A stretch of DNA of 48,755 nucleotides from Lonepinella koalarum (GCA_030525745.1 JAUNED010000013.1:1-48755); one strand, 5' to 3'. Shown: positions 16,191-29,268, numbered from the stretch's first letter. A program made the numbers and translations. Notes: a model not told the origin generated them from the letters alone.

Positions 16191-18320
16191 GTGACTCCAA
16201 TTGTAAAACAATTTCAATACGGCCAGCATACCGTGACACTAGAAACCGGCGCAATTGCTCGCCAAGCAACAGCTGCAGTCATGGCAAGCATGGATGACAC
16301 CACAGTTTTTGTCACTGTCGTGGCCAAAAAAGAGGTGAAAGAAGGTCAAGACTTTTTCCCATTAACTGTTGATTATCAAGAACGTACTTATGCTGCCGGC
16401 CGTATTCCGGGGGGATTTTTCAAACGTGAAGGCCGTCCTTCTGAAGGCGAAACCTTAATTGCGCGTTTAATCGACCGTCCGATTCGCCCATTATTCCCTG
16501 AAGGCTTCTTAAATGAAATTCAAGTGATTGCTACAGTTGTCTCCGTTAATCCACAAATCAGTCCTGATTTAGTGGCAATGATTGGTGCATCTGCAGCACT
16601 TTCTTTATCAGGTGTACCTTTCAATGGTCCGATCGGTGCAGCTCGTGTAGGCTTCATTGACAACCAATTTGTATTAAACCCAACAATGGCAGAACAAAAA
16701 CAAAGCCGTTTGGATTTAGTGGTCGCTGGAACGGATAAAGCGGTATTAATGGTGGAATCTGAAGCTGATGTTCTCACTGAAGAACAAATGTTAGCGGCCG
16801 TGGTGTTTGGTCATCAACAACAGCAAGTCGTGGTTGAAGCGATTAAAGAATTTGCGGCTGAAGCCGGTAAACCTCGTTGGGATTGGGTTGCTCCCGAGCC
16901 AAATGTTGAATTGATTAATAAAGTGAAAGGCATTGCAGAAGCACGTTTAGGCGATGCTTATCGAATCACTGAGAAACAAGTGCGTTATGAGCAAATTGAC
17001 ACAATTAAAGCAGATGTGATTGCACAAATTACTGCTGAAGATGAAACAGTGAGCGAAGGTAAAATTATCGATATTTTCACCGCACTTGAAAGCCAAATTG
17101 TGCGTGGTCGTATTATTGCAGGTGAGCCTCGAATTGATGGTCGTACCGTAGATACTGTGCGTGCATTAGATATTTGCACCGGTGTATTACCTCGCACTCA
17201 TGGTTCTGCAATTTTCACTCGTGGTGAAACACAGGCTTTAGCGGTAGCAACTTTAGGTACTGAACGTGATGCTCAAATTCTTGATGAATTGACCGGTGAA
17301 CGCCAAGATAACTTCTTATTCCATTATAATTTTCCTCCGTATTCTGTGGGAGAAACCGGTCGTATCGGCTCACCAAAACGCCGTGAAATCGGTCACGGAC
17401 GTTTGGCTAAACGTGGTGTTGCGGCAGTAATGCCAACTTTAGCAGAATTCCCTTATGTGGTACGTGTGGTGTCTGAAATCACGGAATCTAATGGTTCATC
17501 ATCTATGGCATCTGTGTGTGGCGCATCTCTTGCTTTAATGGATGCAGGTGTACCAATTAAAGCTGCTGTGGCCGGTATTGCTATGGGCTTAGTGAAAGAA
17601 GATGAAAAATTTGTCGTATTGTCTGATATTTTGGGTGATGAAGATCATTTAGGTGATATGGACTTTAAAGTTGCCGGAACACGTACAGGTGTAACCGCAC
17701 TTCAGATGGATATTAAAATTGAAGGTATTACACCGGAAATTATGCAAATTGCCTTAAACCAAGCAAAAAGTGCTCGTATGCATATTTTAGGCGTGATGGA
17801 ACAAGCGATTGCAGCTCCTCGTGACGAGATTTCTGATTTTGCTCCTCGTATTTATACCATGAAAATCGATCCGAAAAAAATCAAAGATGTGATTGGTAAA
17901 GGCGGTGCAACTATTCGGGCATTAACTGAAGAAACCGGCACTTCTATTGATATTGATGATGATGGCACAGTGAAAATTGCCGCAGTGGATGGTAATGCAG
18001 TGAAAACCGTCATGGCACGCATTGAAGAAATCACAGCAGAAGTGGAAAGCGGTGCGATCTACAAAGGTAAAGTAACACGTTTGGCGGATTTTGGTGCATT
18101 CGTTTCGGTTGTGGGAGGTAAAGAAGGTTTGGTACATATTTCTCAAATTGCCGAAGAGCGTGTTGAGAAAGTGTCTGATTACCTAAGCGTGGGGCAAGAA
18201 GTTCAAGTGAAAGTGGTTGAGATTGATCGCCAAGGCCGTATTCGCTTAACTATGAAAGATCTTGTTGCTAAGGAAGAGTATCAAGATACTCTTGAACAAA
18301 CTGAGTTTGTTGAACAGTAA
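16191..18320 (+). CDS. pnp: Polynucleotide phosphorylase
   Basis: A phosphorolytic 3'-5' exoribonuclease and degradosome partner, 709 aa, acting as a trimer. I start it at the GTG at 16191, which gives (M)[19 protein letters not shown], matches the family N terminus, and has an AAGGAA 7 nt upstream; the frame is open 39 codons further but that part is unlike PNPase and contains the leader dyad. Two RNase PH domains (about 1-210 and 310-545, with [12 protein letters not shown] and [16 protein letters not shown]), a KH domain ([16 protein letters not shown] about 563-578) and an S1 domain ([18 protein letters not shown] about 618-635) are visible. rpsO is not upstream, unlike E. coli; nlpI and deaD follow as in E. 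coli. Confidence 0.98.
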   Translation: MTPIVKQFQYGQHTVTLETGAIARQATAAVMASMDDTTVFVTVVAKKEVKEGQDFFPLTVDYQERTYAAGRIPGGFFKREGRPSEGETLIARLIDRPIRPLFPEGFLNEIQVIATVVSVNPQISPDLVAMIGASAALSLSGVPFNGPIGAARVGFIDNQFVLNPTMAEQKQSRLDLVVAGTDKAVLMVESEADVLTEEQMLAAVVFGHQQQQVVVEAIKEFAAEAGKPRWDWVAPEPNVELINKVKGIAEARLGDAYRITEKQVRYEQIDTIKADVIAQITAEDETVSEGKIIDIFTALESQIVRGRIIAGEPRIDGRTVDTVRALDICTGVLPRTHGSAIFTRGETQALAVATLGTERDAQILDELTGERQDNFLFHYNFPPYSVGETGRIGSPKRREIGHGRLAKRGVAAVMPTLAEFPYVVRVVSEITESNGSSSMASVCGASLALMDAGVPIKAAVAGIAMGLVKEDEKFVVLSDILGDEDHLGDMDFKVAGTRTGVTALQMDIKIEGITPEIMQIALNQAKSARMHILGVMEQAIAAPRDEISDFAPRIYTMKIDPKKIKDVIGKGGATIRALTEETGTSIDIDDDGTVKIAAVDGNAVKTVMARIEEITAEVESGAIYKGKVTRLADFGAFVSVVGGKEGLVHISQIAEERVEKVSDYLSVGQEVQVKVVEIDRQGRIRLTMKDLVAKEEYQDTLEQTEFVEQ

Positions 18321-18337
18321 AAACGGATGAAAAATTG

Positions 18338-18370
18338 ACCGCACTTTACGATTTACAGGTAAAGTGCGGT
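18338..18370. terminator. Paired-uptake-sequence hairpin after pnp
   Basis: ACCGCACTTTAC (18338-18349) pairs exactly with GTAAAGTGCGGT (18359-18370) around a 9-nt loop; the following bases (TGATATTTTC) are only partly T-rich, so termination may be incomplete before nlpI. Confidence 0.65.
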
Positions 18371-18422
18371 TGATATTTTCGTTAATTAATTATTTGTCTA
18401 TTGAGTAAATATAGGCGCTATT

Positions 18423-19328
18423 GTGTTCGTTTTATCCCGTTTAATGAGATATTTCTTGCTATGGTCAGCTGTTTTGTTATCGGCTTGCACCCATAGTGAC
18501 AGTGTGTTTATTTCACAAAACAAACTGTTATTGGCGGAAAAGTATCCTAGCGTTCATTTTGAACAGGAAGTGATGATAGCGCAAATCAGCCAAATTTTAC
18601 TGGCAGACAATTTGAGTAATAAAGAACGTGCAGATTTGCATTTTGAACGGGCTGTATTATATGACAGCTTAGGGCTTTGGGGGTTGGCACGTTATGACTT
18701 TACTCAAGCCTTGTCACTGAAGCCTAAAACGGCGGCAGTGTATAACTATTTAGGTTTGTATTTATTATTTGATGAAGACTATGAAGGTGCCTTAGAAGCT
18801 TTCAATATTGTGTTGGATTTGGATCCTGATTATGAATACACATACCTAAATCGTGGCCTTGATTTCTATTATATGGCTCGTTATAGCTTGGCAGAGCAGG
18901 ATTTACTGCGTTTTTACCAAGTGAAAACCGATGATCCTTATCGGGTTTTATGGCTTTATCTCAATGAGTTGAAATTGATGCCACAAGAAGCAAGAGACAA
19001 CTTGGCAAAACGAGCGGTAGGCTTATCTGCCGAGTATTGGGGAACATTCATCGTTCAATACTATTTGGGCGAACTTTCTGTTACTGACTTATTCAACAAA
19101 ATGGCTGTGTTTGTTGAACCTCATTCCCCTCAATATGCGGAAGTGCTGACAGAAACTTACTTTTATCTAGCAAAACAAAAACTCAATATGGGCTATGTTG
19201 AAGAAGCAGAGACGCTGTTTAAATTAGCCATTGCAAATCAGGTGTATAATTTTGTTGAGTATCGTTTTGCATTGTTTGAGCTGAATAAACTAAAAAACAG
19301 TATTCAAACAGAACAGGCAGTGAAGTAA
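18423..19328 (+). CDS. nlpI: Lipoprotein NlpI, TPR adaptor of peptidoglycan enzymes
   Basis: An outer-membrane lipoprotein that in E. coli recruits the protease Prc and endopeptidases such as MepS. The 301 aa protein has a signal peptide ending in LLSAC (lipidated Cys at about 22) and TPR units such as [28 protein letters not shown] and [42 protein letters not shown], aligned with E. coli NlpI over most of its length. The start is uncertain: a GTG at 18423 has a weak AGG upstream, while ATG at 18444 gives a more standard signal peptide ([15 protein letters not shown]) but no ribosome site. It lies between pnp and deaD, a conserved order. Confidence 0.92.
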   Translation: MFVLSRLMRYFLLWSAVLLSACTHSDSVFISQNKLLLAEKYPSVHFEQEVMIAQISQILLADNLSNKERADLHFERAVLYDSLGLWGLARYDFTQALSLKPKTAAVYNYLGLYLLFDEDYEGALEAFNIVLDLDPDYEYTYLNRGLDFYYMARYSLAEQDLLRFYQVKTDDPYRVLWLYLNELKLMPQEARDNLAKRAVGLSAEYWGTFIVQYYLGELSVTDLFNKMAVFVEPHSPQYAEVLTETYFYLAKQKLNMGYVEEAETLFKLAIANQVYNFVEYRFALFELNKLKNSIQTEQAVK

Positions 19329-19402
19329 ATTCTTATTTACACTCACATTTTTTACACTATGAAGGCTTATTGAGCTTTCCTTTTTACAATTCGAGTATTT
19401 TA

Positions 19403-21190
19403 ATGACTGAAACAAAAATCACTTTTGGCGACTTAGGCTTGCCTGAATTTATCTTATCCGCTGTTTCTGAAATGGGCTTTGAAACCCCTTCGCCAATTCA
19501 ACAGGCTTGTATTCCTCATTTATTAAACGGACGTGATGTGCTGGGAATGGCACAAACCGGTAGCGGAAAAACTGCGGCTTTTTCTTTACCTTTATTAGCG
19601 CAAATTGACTCAGCAGCCAAGCACCCACAAATGTTAGTCATGGCACCGACTCGAGAATTAGCTATTCAAGTAGCGGATGCTTGCGAACAATTTAGTAAAA
19701 ATGCCCAAGGTATGCGAATTGTTACGCTTTACGGGGGACAACGTTACGACATTCAGCTACGTGCATTACGTCAAGGCGCACAAGTGGTTGTTGGTACACC
19801 GGGGCGTATTTTAGACCATATTAATCGTGGTACATTAGATTTATCAGCATTAAAATTTATTGTATTGGACGAAGCTGATGAAATGTTGAGAATGGGCTTT
19901 ATTGAAGATGTGGAAACCGTGATGGCTGAACTTCCGGAACAACATCAGACCGCACTTTTCTCTGCGACGATGCCGGAGCCGATTCGTCGGATTACCAAAC
20001 GTTTTATGACTGATCCACAAGAGGTGAAAATCCAATCCACTCAGCGTACTAATCCGGATATTGCTCAAAGTTGTTGGTATGTGCGTGGTTTCCGTAAAAA
20101 TGAGGCTTTATTACGTTTTCTTGAAGTGGAAGATTTTGATGCGGCAATTATTTTTACCCGTACTAAAACAGGCACAATGGATATTACCGAACTCTTAGAA
20201 AAACATGGTTTCCGTGCTGCTGCATTGAATGGTGATATGACCCAACAAGCCAGAGAGCAAACGCTTGATCGCTTGCGTAACGGCAGTTTAGATATTTTAG
20301 TGGCCACTGATGTTGCTGCTCGTGGTTTAGACGTAGAACGTATCAGTCTTGTGGTGAATTACGATATTCCTTTGGATGCGGAAAGTTATGTACATCGTAT
20401 CGGCCGTACCGGTCGAGCAGGCCGTTCCGGCAGTGCAATTCTCTTTGTTGAACCAAGAGAACGCCGTCTGTTAGGTAACATCGAACGTTTAATGAAGAAG
20501 CCTATTGATGAAGTGGAAGTGCCGAACCATGAGCAACTACAGTCTTGTCGCCGTGCAAAATTTGTTGCTAATATCACGAAACAGCTTGAGCATCACGATT
20601 TGGAACAATACCGTAGCCTGTTGGAAGATTTATTTACCGCAGATCAGGATTTAGAAGACATTGCCGCAGCAATGTTAATGTTGTTGCAAGGCAAACAAAA
20701 ACTTATTTTACCACCGGATGCTCCAATGCCTAAACGTAGTGAGAGAGGTGATCGTCGTGGTGAGCGTGGCGAGCGTCATGATCGTCGTCGTGAAGAACGT
20801 CGTGGCTATGGCAATCCGATTCCAATGGACTTATATCGTATTGAAGTGGGACGTGCGGATGGCGTAGATGTGCGTCATATTGTGGGGGCAATTGCTAACG
20901 AAGGCGATATTGATAGTCGCAATATTGGGCATATTAAACTCTATGATGATTATTCTACCATTGAATTACCGCAAGGTATGCCAAAAGCCCTATTACAAAA
21001 ATTCAATAAAACCCGTGTTCTCAATAAGCAAATTCGTATGTCATTTGTCAGTGAAGTTCAAGGTGGCGAGAGAGTGGGGAGAGATGATCGCCGAGGTGGA
21101 AAACGTCATGAACGTTCAGATCGAGGGCTCAAAGGTGAGCGTAAATTCTCTGCAAAAACTGACCGCACTTTTAAAGAAGGACGTAAATAA
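19403..21190 (+). CDS. deaD: DEAD-box ATP-dependent RNA helicase DeaD (CsdA)
   Basis: RNA helicase for cold-shock ribosome assembly and mRNA decay, 595 aa from the ATG at 19403 ([18 protein letters not shown]); an upstream in-frame TTG is less likely. Motifs: Q motif ([13 protein letters not shown]), [16 protein letters not shown] (motif I), PTRELAIQV (Ia), DEAD in [13 protein letters not shown] (II), FSATMP (III), and [13 protein letters not shown] (VI). After the helicase core comes an RNA-binding DbpA-like domain ([25 protein letters not shown]) and a basic Arg/Gly tail. The TAA at 21188 is followed in the same frame by 11 more codons of basic tail before another TAA, which suggests a late nonsense change. 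Confidence 0.97.
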   Translation: MTETKITFGDLGLPEFILSAVSEMGFETPSPIQQACIPHLLNGRDVLGMAQTGSGKTAAFSLPLLAQIDSAAKHPQMLVMAPTRELAIQVADACEQFSKNAQGMRIVTLYGGQRYDIQLRALRQGAQVVVGTPGRILDHINRGTLDLSALKFIVLDEADEMLRMGFIEDVETVMAELPEQHQTALFSATMPEPIRRITKRFMTDPQEVKIQSTQRTNPDIAQSCWYVRGFRKNEALLRFLEVEDFDAAIIFTRTKTGTMDITELLEKHGFRAAALNGDMTQQAREQTLDRLRNGSLDILVATDVAARGLDVERISLVVNYDIPLDAESYVHRIGRTGRAGRSGSAILFVEPRERRLLGNIERLMKKPIDEVEVPNHEQLQSCRRAKFVANITKQLEHHDLEQYRSLLEDLFTADQDLEDIAAAMLMLLQGKQKLILPPDAPMPKRSERGDRRGERGERHDRRREERRGYGNPIPMDLYRIEVGRADGVDVRHIVGAIANEGDIDSRNIGHIKLYDDYSTIELPQGMPKALLQKFNKTRVLNKQIRMSFVSEVQGGERVGRDDRRGGKRHERSDRGLKGERKFSAKTDRTFKEGRK

Positions 21191-21245
21191 TTTAATGAAA
21201 AAGGCAGACGTGGAAAGCGTGATTAATGGTAGGTAAATAAAAAAG

Positions 21246-21279
21246 ACCGCATCGGAATTTATTTTGGTGCGGTATTTTT
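21246..21279 (+). terminator. Terminator after deaD
   Basis: ACCGCA pairs with TGCGGT (21268-21273) across a long loop with further pairing, followed by ATTTTTA. It resembles the uptake-sequence hairpins but with degenerate arms. Confidence 0.6.
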
Positions 21280-21306
21280 ATGTAGATATGATCGTACTGA
21301 GATTTT

Positions 21307-21762
21307 ATGAACAAATTAAAAAATTTTTTAGTTTTGACAACGGTAATAACTTTGTTTGCTTGCACTTTATCCTCTCAAAAGAAACAGGTAAAAACAGCGT
21401 ATTTTTTGAAAGAAAATATTAGCAAAGCTGAATTAAATAACCCTCAGGAATATAAAAGGTATAATTATTCTTGTCGCCATTTGATTAACGGTGAAAAGAG
21501 TTCTTTGGCGACTTATTTTCCGCTTTCTCGAGAAAGTCGTTTACCGGAAAATTTTGGTATTTATTTTCAACTTGAAGATGGTAAAGTTTATCCCTTTGAT
21601 CATATAGCTAATTTAACCTTAAATACAAAGGGAACAAAATTTGAAGTACATTATCGATCCTATTCTTTAATTGAAGGGAGTGATGTAACCTTAATTGCCC
21701 GTAAAGACAGCTCTATTTATTATAAAAACGGGCAACCTTGGTTGGAGTGTCGAGAATCTTAG
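21307..21762 (+). CDS. Small lipoprotein of unknown function
   Basis: A 151 aa protein with a lipoprotein signal (MNKLKNFLVLTTVITLFAC, lipobox LFAC, Cys 19) followed by a soluble domain that ends GQPWLECRES. Two further cysteines, one in YSCRHL and one near the C terminus (LECRES), could form a disulphide. No ribosome site is strong, but GAG lies 5 to 7 nt before the ATG. It stands alone after the deaD terminator. I recognise no named family. Confidence 0.75.
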   Translation: MNKLKNFLVLTTVITLFACTLSSQKKQVKTAYFLKENISKAELNNPQEYKRYNYSCRHLINGEKSSLATYFPLSRESRLPENFGIYFQLEDGKVYPFDHIANLTLNTKGTKFEVHYRSYSLIEGSDVTLIARKDSSIYYKNGQPWLECRES

Positions 21763-21879
21763 CTTAACGCCTTTTGTGTTTCTTGTTATAACTAAAAAAT
21801 TTTTGTAAAAAATATTGTAATTTTTCAAGCAATCGTGTTAAATCAATATAAATTGTAAGGTTTTTAGGGACAGATTTTT

Positions 21880-22704
21880 ATGTGTCAATTACTCGGAATG
21901 AATTGTAATACACCGACGGATATTGTGTTTTCTTTTGAAGGATTTCGTCGTCGAGCAGGTTTAACAGATTGTCATTCTGACGGCTTCGGGATCGCTTTTT
22001 TTGAAGGTAAAGGCGTGCGGATTTTTCGTGATAATCAAGCAGCGGCTTCTTCGCCTATTGGCGATTGTGTGAAACAGTATAAAATTAAATCACTTAATGT
22101 CATTGCTCATATTCGTAAGGCGACACAAGGCGATGTCAGTATTGAAAATACACACCCTTTTATTCGTGAAATTTGGGGAGAAAATTGGGTTTTTGCGCAT
22201 AATGGTAATCTGAAAGATTTACCTGATATGAGTGAGAATTTCTGTCAGCCTATTGGTTCCACAGACTCTGAAGCAGCATTTTGTTATATTGCAGAATATT
22301 TAAAGAACCGCTTTCGCCGAAAACCGAGTGAAGAAGAGATTTTTTCTGCTGTTCAGGAAATTACCAATACATTGAGCAAATTAGGAACATTTAATTTTAT
22401 TTTATCTAACGGAGAATGGATGATTGCCCATTGTTCTACTAATTTGCATTATCTTACTCGTAAAGCCCCCTTTGGTAAGGCTCATCGCATTGATGATGAT
22501 GGTGTCATTGATTTTAATGATTATGCAAAAGAGGGCGATAAAGTCACGATCATTACGACATTCCCGCTAACCAAAGATGAGCTTTGGACAAAAATGGAGA
22601 ATGGGGGATTTGTTTTCTTCAAAGACGGCACGAAAATTTACGAAGTAGTGGGTGTTTATAAGGAAATGGAAGACGACGGTACGTTAGGTATTAGAGCCCT
22701 ATAA
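21880..22704 (+). CDS. yafJ: Class II glutamine amidotransferase, YafJ-like
   Basis: A 274 aa single-domain Ntn-type glutamine amidotransferase. The nucleophile is Cys 2, exposed when Met is removed (MCQLLGMNCNTPTDI). Conserved segments are HSDGFGIAFFEG (about 31-42), IAHIRKATQGDVSIENTHPF (about 75-94), WVFAHNGNL (about 102-110) and GSTDSEAAF (about 124-132), as in YafJ/EgtC-type hydrolases. The actual substrate is unknown. It is monocistronic, with the paired-uptake-sequence terminator after it, and convergent with rpoH. Confidence 0.9.
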   Translation: MCQLLGMNCNTPTDIVFSFEGFRRRAGLTDCHSDGFGIAFFEGKGVRIFRDNQAAASSPIGDCVKQYKIKSLNVIAHIRKATQGDVSIENTHPFIREIWGENWVFAHNGNLKDLPDMSENFCQPIGSTDSEAAFCYIAEYLKNRFRRKPSEEEIFSAVQEITNTLSKLGTFNFILSNGEWMIAHCSTNLHYLTRKAPFGKAHRIDDDGVIDFNDYAKEGDKVTIITTFPLTKDELWTKMENGGFVFFKDGTKIYEVVGVYKEMEDDGTLGIRAL

Positions 22705-22717
22705 TATTGTAAAACAA

Positions 22718-22751
22718 ACCGCACTTTATAAATATTTCTATAAAGTGCGGT
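22718..22751. terminator. Terminator between yafJ and rpoH (paired uptake sequences)
   Basis: ACCGCACTTTATA (22718-22730) pairs exactly with TATAAAGTGCGGT (22739-22751) around 8 nt; it separates two convergent genes and can serve both. Confidence 0.75.
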
Positions 22752-22808
22752 CACTTTTATTGAGATATTCACTTTCGTGAGAAAGTAAAATAATTTGTTT
22801 GATTTAAC

Positions 22809-23654
22809 TTAAAAACTGACTGCACTTTTGAGTTTTTTCAGTGCGTTGTTTTCCAATTGGCGAACACGTTCAGCAGAAATATTATATTTTGCAGCTAAAT
22901 CATGTAATGTCGCTTTGTTATCATCAAGCCAGCGGGCTTTAATAATATCTTGGCTGCGTTCATCCAAATTATTCATTGCCAAAGTAAGTTGCTCTACAGC
23001 TTGCGTTTCAAAATTTTCATTTTCCAGCTCAGCTGCAAAGTTGGAGCTTTTGTCTTCCAAATACATTACCGGAGCGAAAGCCTCTTCATCGTTATCCTCT
23101 GTCGGTAAATCAAAACCGATATCTGAGCCTGTCATTCGGCTTTCCATTTCGATGACATCTTCTTTGGAAACGCCTAATTCATGAGCGACTAAATCTACTT
23201 CGTTTTCATTAAACCAACCGAGGCGTTGTTTGGTTTTTCGTAAGTTGAAGAAAAGTTTACGTTGTGCTTTGGTTGTAGCAACTTTGACTATTCGCCAGTT
23301 ACGCAAGACATACTCGTGGATTTCTGCTTTGATCCAATGAACGGCAAACGAGACCAAACGAACACCAATCTCAGGATTAAAGCGTTTAACTGCTTTCATC
23401 AAGCCGATATTACCTTCTTGAATTAAATCAGCTTGCGGTAAACCATAGCCGGAATAACCACGAGCTACATGAATCACAAAACGCAGATGTGACAAAATCA
23501 AGGCTTTTGCTGCATCTAAATCTTGTTGGTAGTACAAACGTTCGGCTAATTCCTTTTCTTCATCGGCAGTGAGCATGGGATACTCGTTTGCTGCCCGAAT
23601 ATAACCTTCAAGATTACCTTGTGGAATTAACATCATTTGTGCTTCTTTATTCAT
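22809..23654 (-). CDS. rpoH: RNA polymerase sigma factor RpoH (sigma-32)
   Basis: The heat-shock sigma factor, 281 aa (E. coli 284). Seen: region 2 ([34 protein letters not shown], then [38 protein letters not shown]), which includes the RpoH box QRKLFFNLR used in chaperone/FtsH control, and region 4 ([38 protein letters not shown]). The N terminus [21 protein letters not shown] fits the family. In E. coli the first codons and leader form an RNA thermometer; I did not fold this one. It is alone on its strand. Confidence 0.98.
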   Translation of the reverse strand: MNKEAQMMLIPQGNLEGYIRAANEYPMLTADEEKELAERLYYQQDLDAAKALILSHLRFVIHVARGYSGYGLPQADLIQEGNIGLMKAVKRFNPEIGVRLVSFAVHWIKAEIHEYVLRNWRIVKVATTKAQRKLFFNLRKTKQRLGWFNENEVDLVAHELGVSKEDVIEMESRMTGSDIGFDLPTEDNDEEAFAPVMYLEDKSSNFAAELENENFETQAVEQLTLAMNNLDERSQDIIKARWLDDNKATLHDLAAKYNISAERVRQLENNALKKLKSAVSF

Positions 23655-23744
23655 TCTTTTCCTTAATTTGTACTTGAGTAAAATGACGAATTTAACGTTC
23701 GTTTGACTCTCTTTAGGCTAAAAAGTTCAAATTATGTTAAATAA

Positions 23745-23963
23745 TTAGATATTGTCAATTTGTCCCAATAATGAACGTAAACGCGCTTGCCAATTAGATT
23801 GTTCCGCTTTGAGTTGATCATTTTCGCTGCGTAGACTGTCGTTAGCCTGTTGAGCTTGTTGATTGCGTTCTTTGAGTTCTTCTACTTCAAGTTGCAATAA
23901 TTGAATAGTTTCAACAGCCTGTTTAATTTTGTTTTCCAGTTGATCTAAGATTTCTAAAGACAT
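23745..23963 (-). CDS. zapB: Cell division protein ZapB
   Basis: A 72 aa protein predicted as one continuous coiled coil (MSLEILDQLENKIKQAVETIQLLQLEVEELKERN...), with leucines and hydrophobics at heptad spacing from residue 4 to 69, matching ZapB in length and sequence (E. coli 81 aa). ZapB joins Z-ring-bound ZapA to MatP. An AAGGAAAA lies just upstream of the ATG. It is divergent from glpX; zapB also lies beside the glp genes in E. coli, so the neighbourhood is conserved. Confidence 0.92.
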   Translation of the reverse strand: MSLEILDQLENKIKQAVETIQLLQLEVEELKERNQQAQQANDSLRSENDQLKAEQSNWQARLRSLLGQIDNI

Positions 23964-24138
23964 TCGTTTTTCCTTTTAACAATGAAATAATTTTCTCTAT
24001 TCTACTGAATTTGCAGGGTTGATGAAAGTCCGAAATCAAAATTCTGTTAAAAATGACCGCACTTTGGAAAATCTTTTTCTCGTTCTTTTGGCTTAATGTT
24101 AAAATAGTCAAAATTTCATCGATACGAAGGGGTAAAAA

Positions 24139-25149
24139 ATGAACAGAGCTTTAGCAATAGAGTTTTCCCGAGTGACTGAAGCTGCTGCACTTGCGGCATT
24201 TGCATGGTTGGGACGTGGTGATAAAAATGCAGCGGACAATGCGGCAGTAGAGGCAATGCGTTATATGCTTAACCGTATTAATATGGACGGTGAAGTGGTG
24301 ATTGGAGAGGGAGAAATTGATGAAGCGCCAATGCTGTATATCGGTGAAAAACTGGGCTCAGGTATGGGGGAATTAGTCTCTATTGCTGTGGATCCTATTG
24401 ATGGCACGAGAATGACGGCACTCGGTCAGGCGAATGCGATCTCGGTATTGGCTGCCGGTGGTAAGAATACTTTTTTGAAAGCACCGGATATGTTCATGGA
24501 AAAATTAGTTGTTGGTCAAGAAGCTAAGGGGATGATCGATTTAAATTTACCTATTGAACAAAATTTACGGCGTGTGGCTTCTAAATTGGGAAAATCTATT
24601 ACTCATCTGACCGTTGCAGTATTGGCTAAACCTCGTCACGATGAAGTGATTAAACGTATTCAACAAGTCGGTGCAAGAGTAATGGCCATTCCGGACGGCG
24701 ATGTGGCGGCTTCGCTGTTATGTTGTTTGCCGGAGGGCGAGGTAGATATGTTATACGGTATTGGTGGCGCACCTGAAGGGGTAATTAGTGCCGCCGCCGT
24801 ACGTGCTTTGGGCGGTGATATGCAGGCTCGTTTGTTGCCACGTAACCAAGTGAAAGAAGATAATCCTGAAAATCAGGCATTTGCGGCTGATGAAATTCAT
24901 CGTTGTCAGGAAATGGGTGTCGAGGTGAATAAAGTATTGATGTTGGAAGATTTAGCCCGTGACGACAATCTTGTTTTTGCTGCAACCGGTATTACGACAG
25001 GGGAATTATTACAAGGGATTAAACGTAAAGGGAATTTAGCCACCACAGAAACTTTGTTAATTCGTAGTCGATCACGCACTATCCGTCGTATTTTATCGAC
25101 CCATTATTTAGATCGTAAAGATAACGAAATTTATAACTTAATCAAATAA
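24139..25149 (+). CDS. glpX: Fructose-1,6-bisphosphatase class II
   Basis: Hydrolyses fructose 1,6-bisphosphate in gluconeogenesis; Mn-dependent, lithium-sensitive family related to inositol phosphatases. The 336 aa protein shows GEGEIDEAPMLYIGE (about 54-68), the metal-binding DPIDGTRMTALGQANAISVLA (about 85-105) and GGAPEGVISAAAVRALGGDMQ (about 204-224). GAAGGGG stands 7 nt before the ATG. Its stop codon overlaps the next gene's start by one base (TAATG), so waaF is translationally coupled. Confidence 0.96.
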   Translation: MNRALAIEFSRVTEAAALAAFAWLGRGDKNAADNAAVEAMRYMLNRINMDGEVVIGEGEIDEAPMLYIGEKLGSGMGELVSIAVDPIDGTRMTALGQANAISVLAAGGKNTFLKAPDMFMEKLVVGQEAKGMIDLNLPIEQNLRRVASKLGKSITHLTVAVLAKPRHDEVIKRIQQVGARVMAIPDGDVAASLLCCLPEGEVDMLYGIGGAPEGVISAAAVRALGGDMQARLLPRNQVKEDNPENQAFAADEIHRCQEMGVEVNKVLMLEDLARDDNLVFAATGITTGELLQGIKRKGNLATTETLLIRSRSRTIRRILSTHYLDRKDNEIYNLIK

Positions 25150-26195
25150 TGATGAATATTTTAGTGATTGGCCCTTCTTGGGTCGGCGATATGATGATGT
25201 CGCACAGTCTTTATCAAACATTAAAACAGCAATATCCGGATTGTCAAATTGATGTACTTGCACCCAATTGGTGTAAGCCATTACTTGCCCGTATGCCGGA
25301 GGTGCGTAATGCCTTAACTATGCCTATTGGTCATGGTGCATTTGCTTTGGTGGAACGTTTTAATATCGGTAAATCCTTGCGAAATCAATATGATATGGCG
25401 ATTGTATTGCCAAATTCGTTGAAATCAGCGTTTATTCCCTTATTTGCTAAAATTGCTGTTCGCCGAGGCTGGAAAGGGGAAAGTCGTTATTTCTTTTTGA
25501 ATGACTTGCGTACTAACAAAAAAGATTTCCCAATGATGGTACAACGTTATGTGGCATTAGGCTATGAAAAAAGTGCGGTGCCGAATGCAGCTGATTTGGA
25601 GATTCCAACGCCTTATTTACAAGTCAATCCAAATGAGGTGGCGGATACCTTAAAAACCTTTAAAAAACAGACCGCACTTTGTGAAGGGCGACCGGCTATC
25701 GGTTTTTGTCCGGGTGCGGAATTTGGCCCTGCCAAGCGTTATCCTCATTATCATTACGCCAAACTGGCGGAGATGTTGATCGCGAAAGGCTATGCCATTC
25801 GTTTATTCGGTTCGGCAAAAGATGTGGAAGTGGGTGAGCAAATTCGTTCCGTATTGCCATTAGAGTTACAGCCTTATTGTGCCAATTTAGCCGGTCAGAC
25901 CAGCTTGAACCAAGCGGTTGATTTAATTAGTGACTGTGTGGCTATTGTCTCAAACGATAGCGGTTTAATGCACATTGCCGCCGCAGTCAATCGTCCGTTG
26001 GTGGCATTATACGGGCCGACCAGCCCAGAATATACACCACCGTTATCAGATAAAGCCGTAATTATCCGTTTAATCGAAGGCGGATTGATCAAAATCCGTA
26101 AAGGAACAGATAGCGAAGAAGGTTATCACCAAAGCCTCATCGACATTCAACCGGAAATGGTGTTGGAAAAGTTGTTCGAATTATTAAATCAGTAA
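25149..26195 (+). CDS. waaF: ADP-heptose:LPS heptosyltransferase II
   Basis: Adds the second L-glycero-D-manno-heptose to the lipooligosaccharide inner core, at the inner membrane face. The 348 aa GT9-family protein opens with ILVIGPSWVGDMMMSHSLY, nearly the same as E. coli WaaF, and holds RGWKGESRYFFLND, CPGAEFGPAKRYP (nucleotide-sugar pocket) and SNDSGLMHIAAAVNRPLVALYG. Two in-frame ATGs overlap the glpX stop (25149 and 25152); the second gives the family-like MNILVIG. Coupling of a gluconeogenic enzyme with a core transferase seems an accident of order. A strong terminator follows. Confidence 0.96.
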   Translation: MMNILVIGPSWVGDMMMSHSLYQTLKQQYPDCQIDVLAPNWCKPLLARMPEVRNALTMPIGHGAFALVERFNIGKSLRNQYDMAIVLPNSLKSAFIPLFAKIAVRRGWKGESRYFFLNDLRTNKKDFPMMVQRYVALGYEKSAVPNAADLEIPTPYLQVNPNEVADTLKTFKKQTALCEGRPAIGFCPGAEFGPAKRYPHYHYAKLAEMLIAKGYAIRLFGSAKDVEVGEQIRSVLPLELQPYCANLAGQTSLNQAVDLISDCVAIVSNDSGLMHIAAAVNRPLVALYGPTSPEYTPPLSDKAVIIRLIEGGLIKIRKGTDSEEGYHQSLIDIQPEMVLEKLFELLNQ

Positions 26196-26200
26196 CAGAA

Positions 26201-26225
26201 AACCCAAGCATGGCTTGGGTTGTTG
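26201..26225. terminator. Terminator between waaF and mioC
   Basis: AACCCAAGC (26201-26209) pairs exactly with GCTTGGGTT (26213-26221) around ATG, followed by GTTGTTT; the arrangement is convergent. The opposite strand also has T-rich sequence after the stem. Confidence 0.85.
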
Positions 26226-26226
26226 T

Positions 26227-26664
26227 TTATAAGTTATTAAGAAAGTTTGGTAACCATTCTTCTGCAAAGCTGTCCGGATCCTCTACATTCAATACATCAA
26301 TACGCAAACTGTCGCAAATTTTGACCGCACTTTGTGCTTGTAGTGCATTTTCGACAATATCTACGGCATGGCAGAATGTGTCATAATCGGAATTACCTAA
26401 GCCGACAACGGCAAAACGTACATCAGATAAATCTTGCGTGGCTAACTCATCAATGAAAGGTTTTAAGTTGTCCGGTAACTCACCGGCTCCGTGAGTTGAA
26501 GTGACGATGAGCCATAATTTGTGTTTAGCGACATCAGCAAAGCAGGCATTGTTTTCGATTTGAACCTCAAAATCCTGTGAAGTCAGTACATCTGCTAAAT
26601 GATCAGCTACATATTCTGCTCCACCTAAAGTGGAGCCTGTGATAATTCCGATTGAAATAGCCAT
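26227..26664 (-). CDS. mioC: Flavodoxin-like protein MioC
   Basis: A short-chain FMN-binding flavodoxin, linked in E. coli with biotin synthase activity. I start it at ATG 26664 (MAISIGIITGSTLGGAEYVA, 145 aa) because GGGAG lies 6 nt upstream; the longer frame from a TTG would include that ribosome site. The FMN phosphate loop is TGSTLGGAEY (about 9-18), and STHGAGELPDNL (about 54-65) and GLGNSDYDTFCHA (about 89-101) are conserved. Its place beside gyrB rather than at the replication origin differs from E. coli. Confidence 0.93.
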   Translation of the reverse strand: MAISIGIITGSTLGGAEYVADHLADVLTSQDFEVQIENNACFADVAKHKLWLIVTSTHGAGELPDNLKPFIDELATQDLSDVRFAVVGLGNSDYDTFCHAVDIVENALQAQSAVKICDSLRIDVLNVEDPDSFAEEWLPNFLNNL

Positions 26665-26716
26665 ATTTTCTCCCAAAACGAAGGGCGTATTTTCATACGC
26701 CCAATTAATAATAAAA

Positions 26717-29173
<2,457 letters not shown>

Positions 29174-29268
29174 CTAAATTATTTGCAAAAAATTGGCGTG
29201 AATTATAGCAGAATTTATTATAAAAGGCACGGTTCTGAGGCAGATTTCATTGCGAGAAATTCGATTGA

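Noticed and set aside
20868-21236. 122-codon frame over the 3' end of deaD
   Set aside because: It is in another frame of a clearly coding region and has no family-like features; the in-frame tail after the deaD stop is the more meaningful continuation.
23675-23705. ACGAA/TTCGT inverted repeat between rpoH and zapB as an operator
   Set aside because: Five-base arms are too short to tell from chance, and no known heat-shock element matches.
26664-26676. Longer mioC start at a TTG
   Set aside because: The longer frame would include the GGGAG ribosome site that serves the ATG at 26664.
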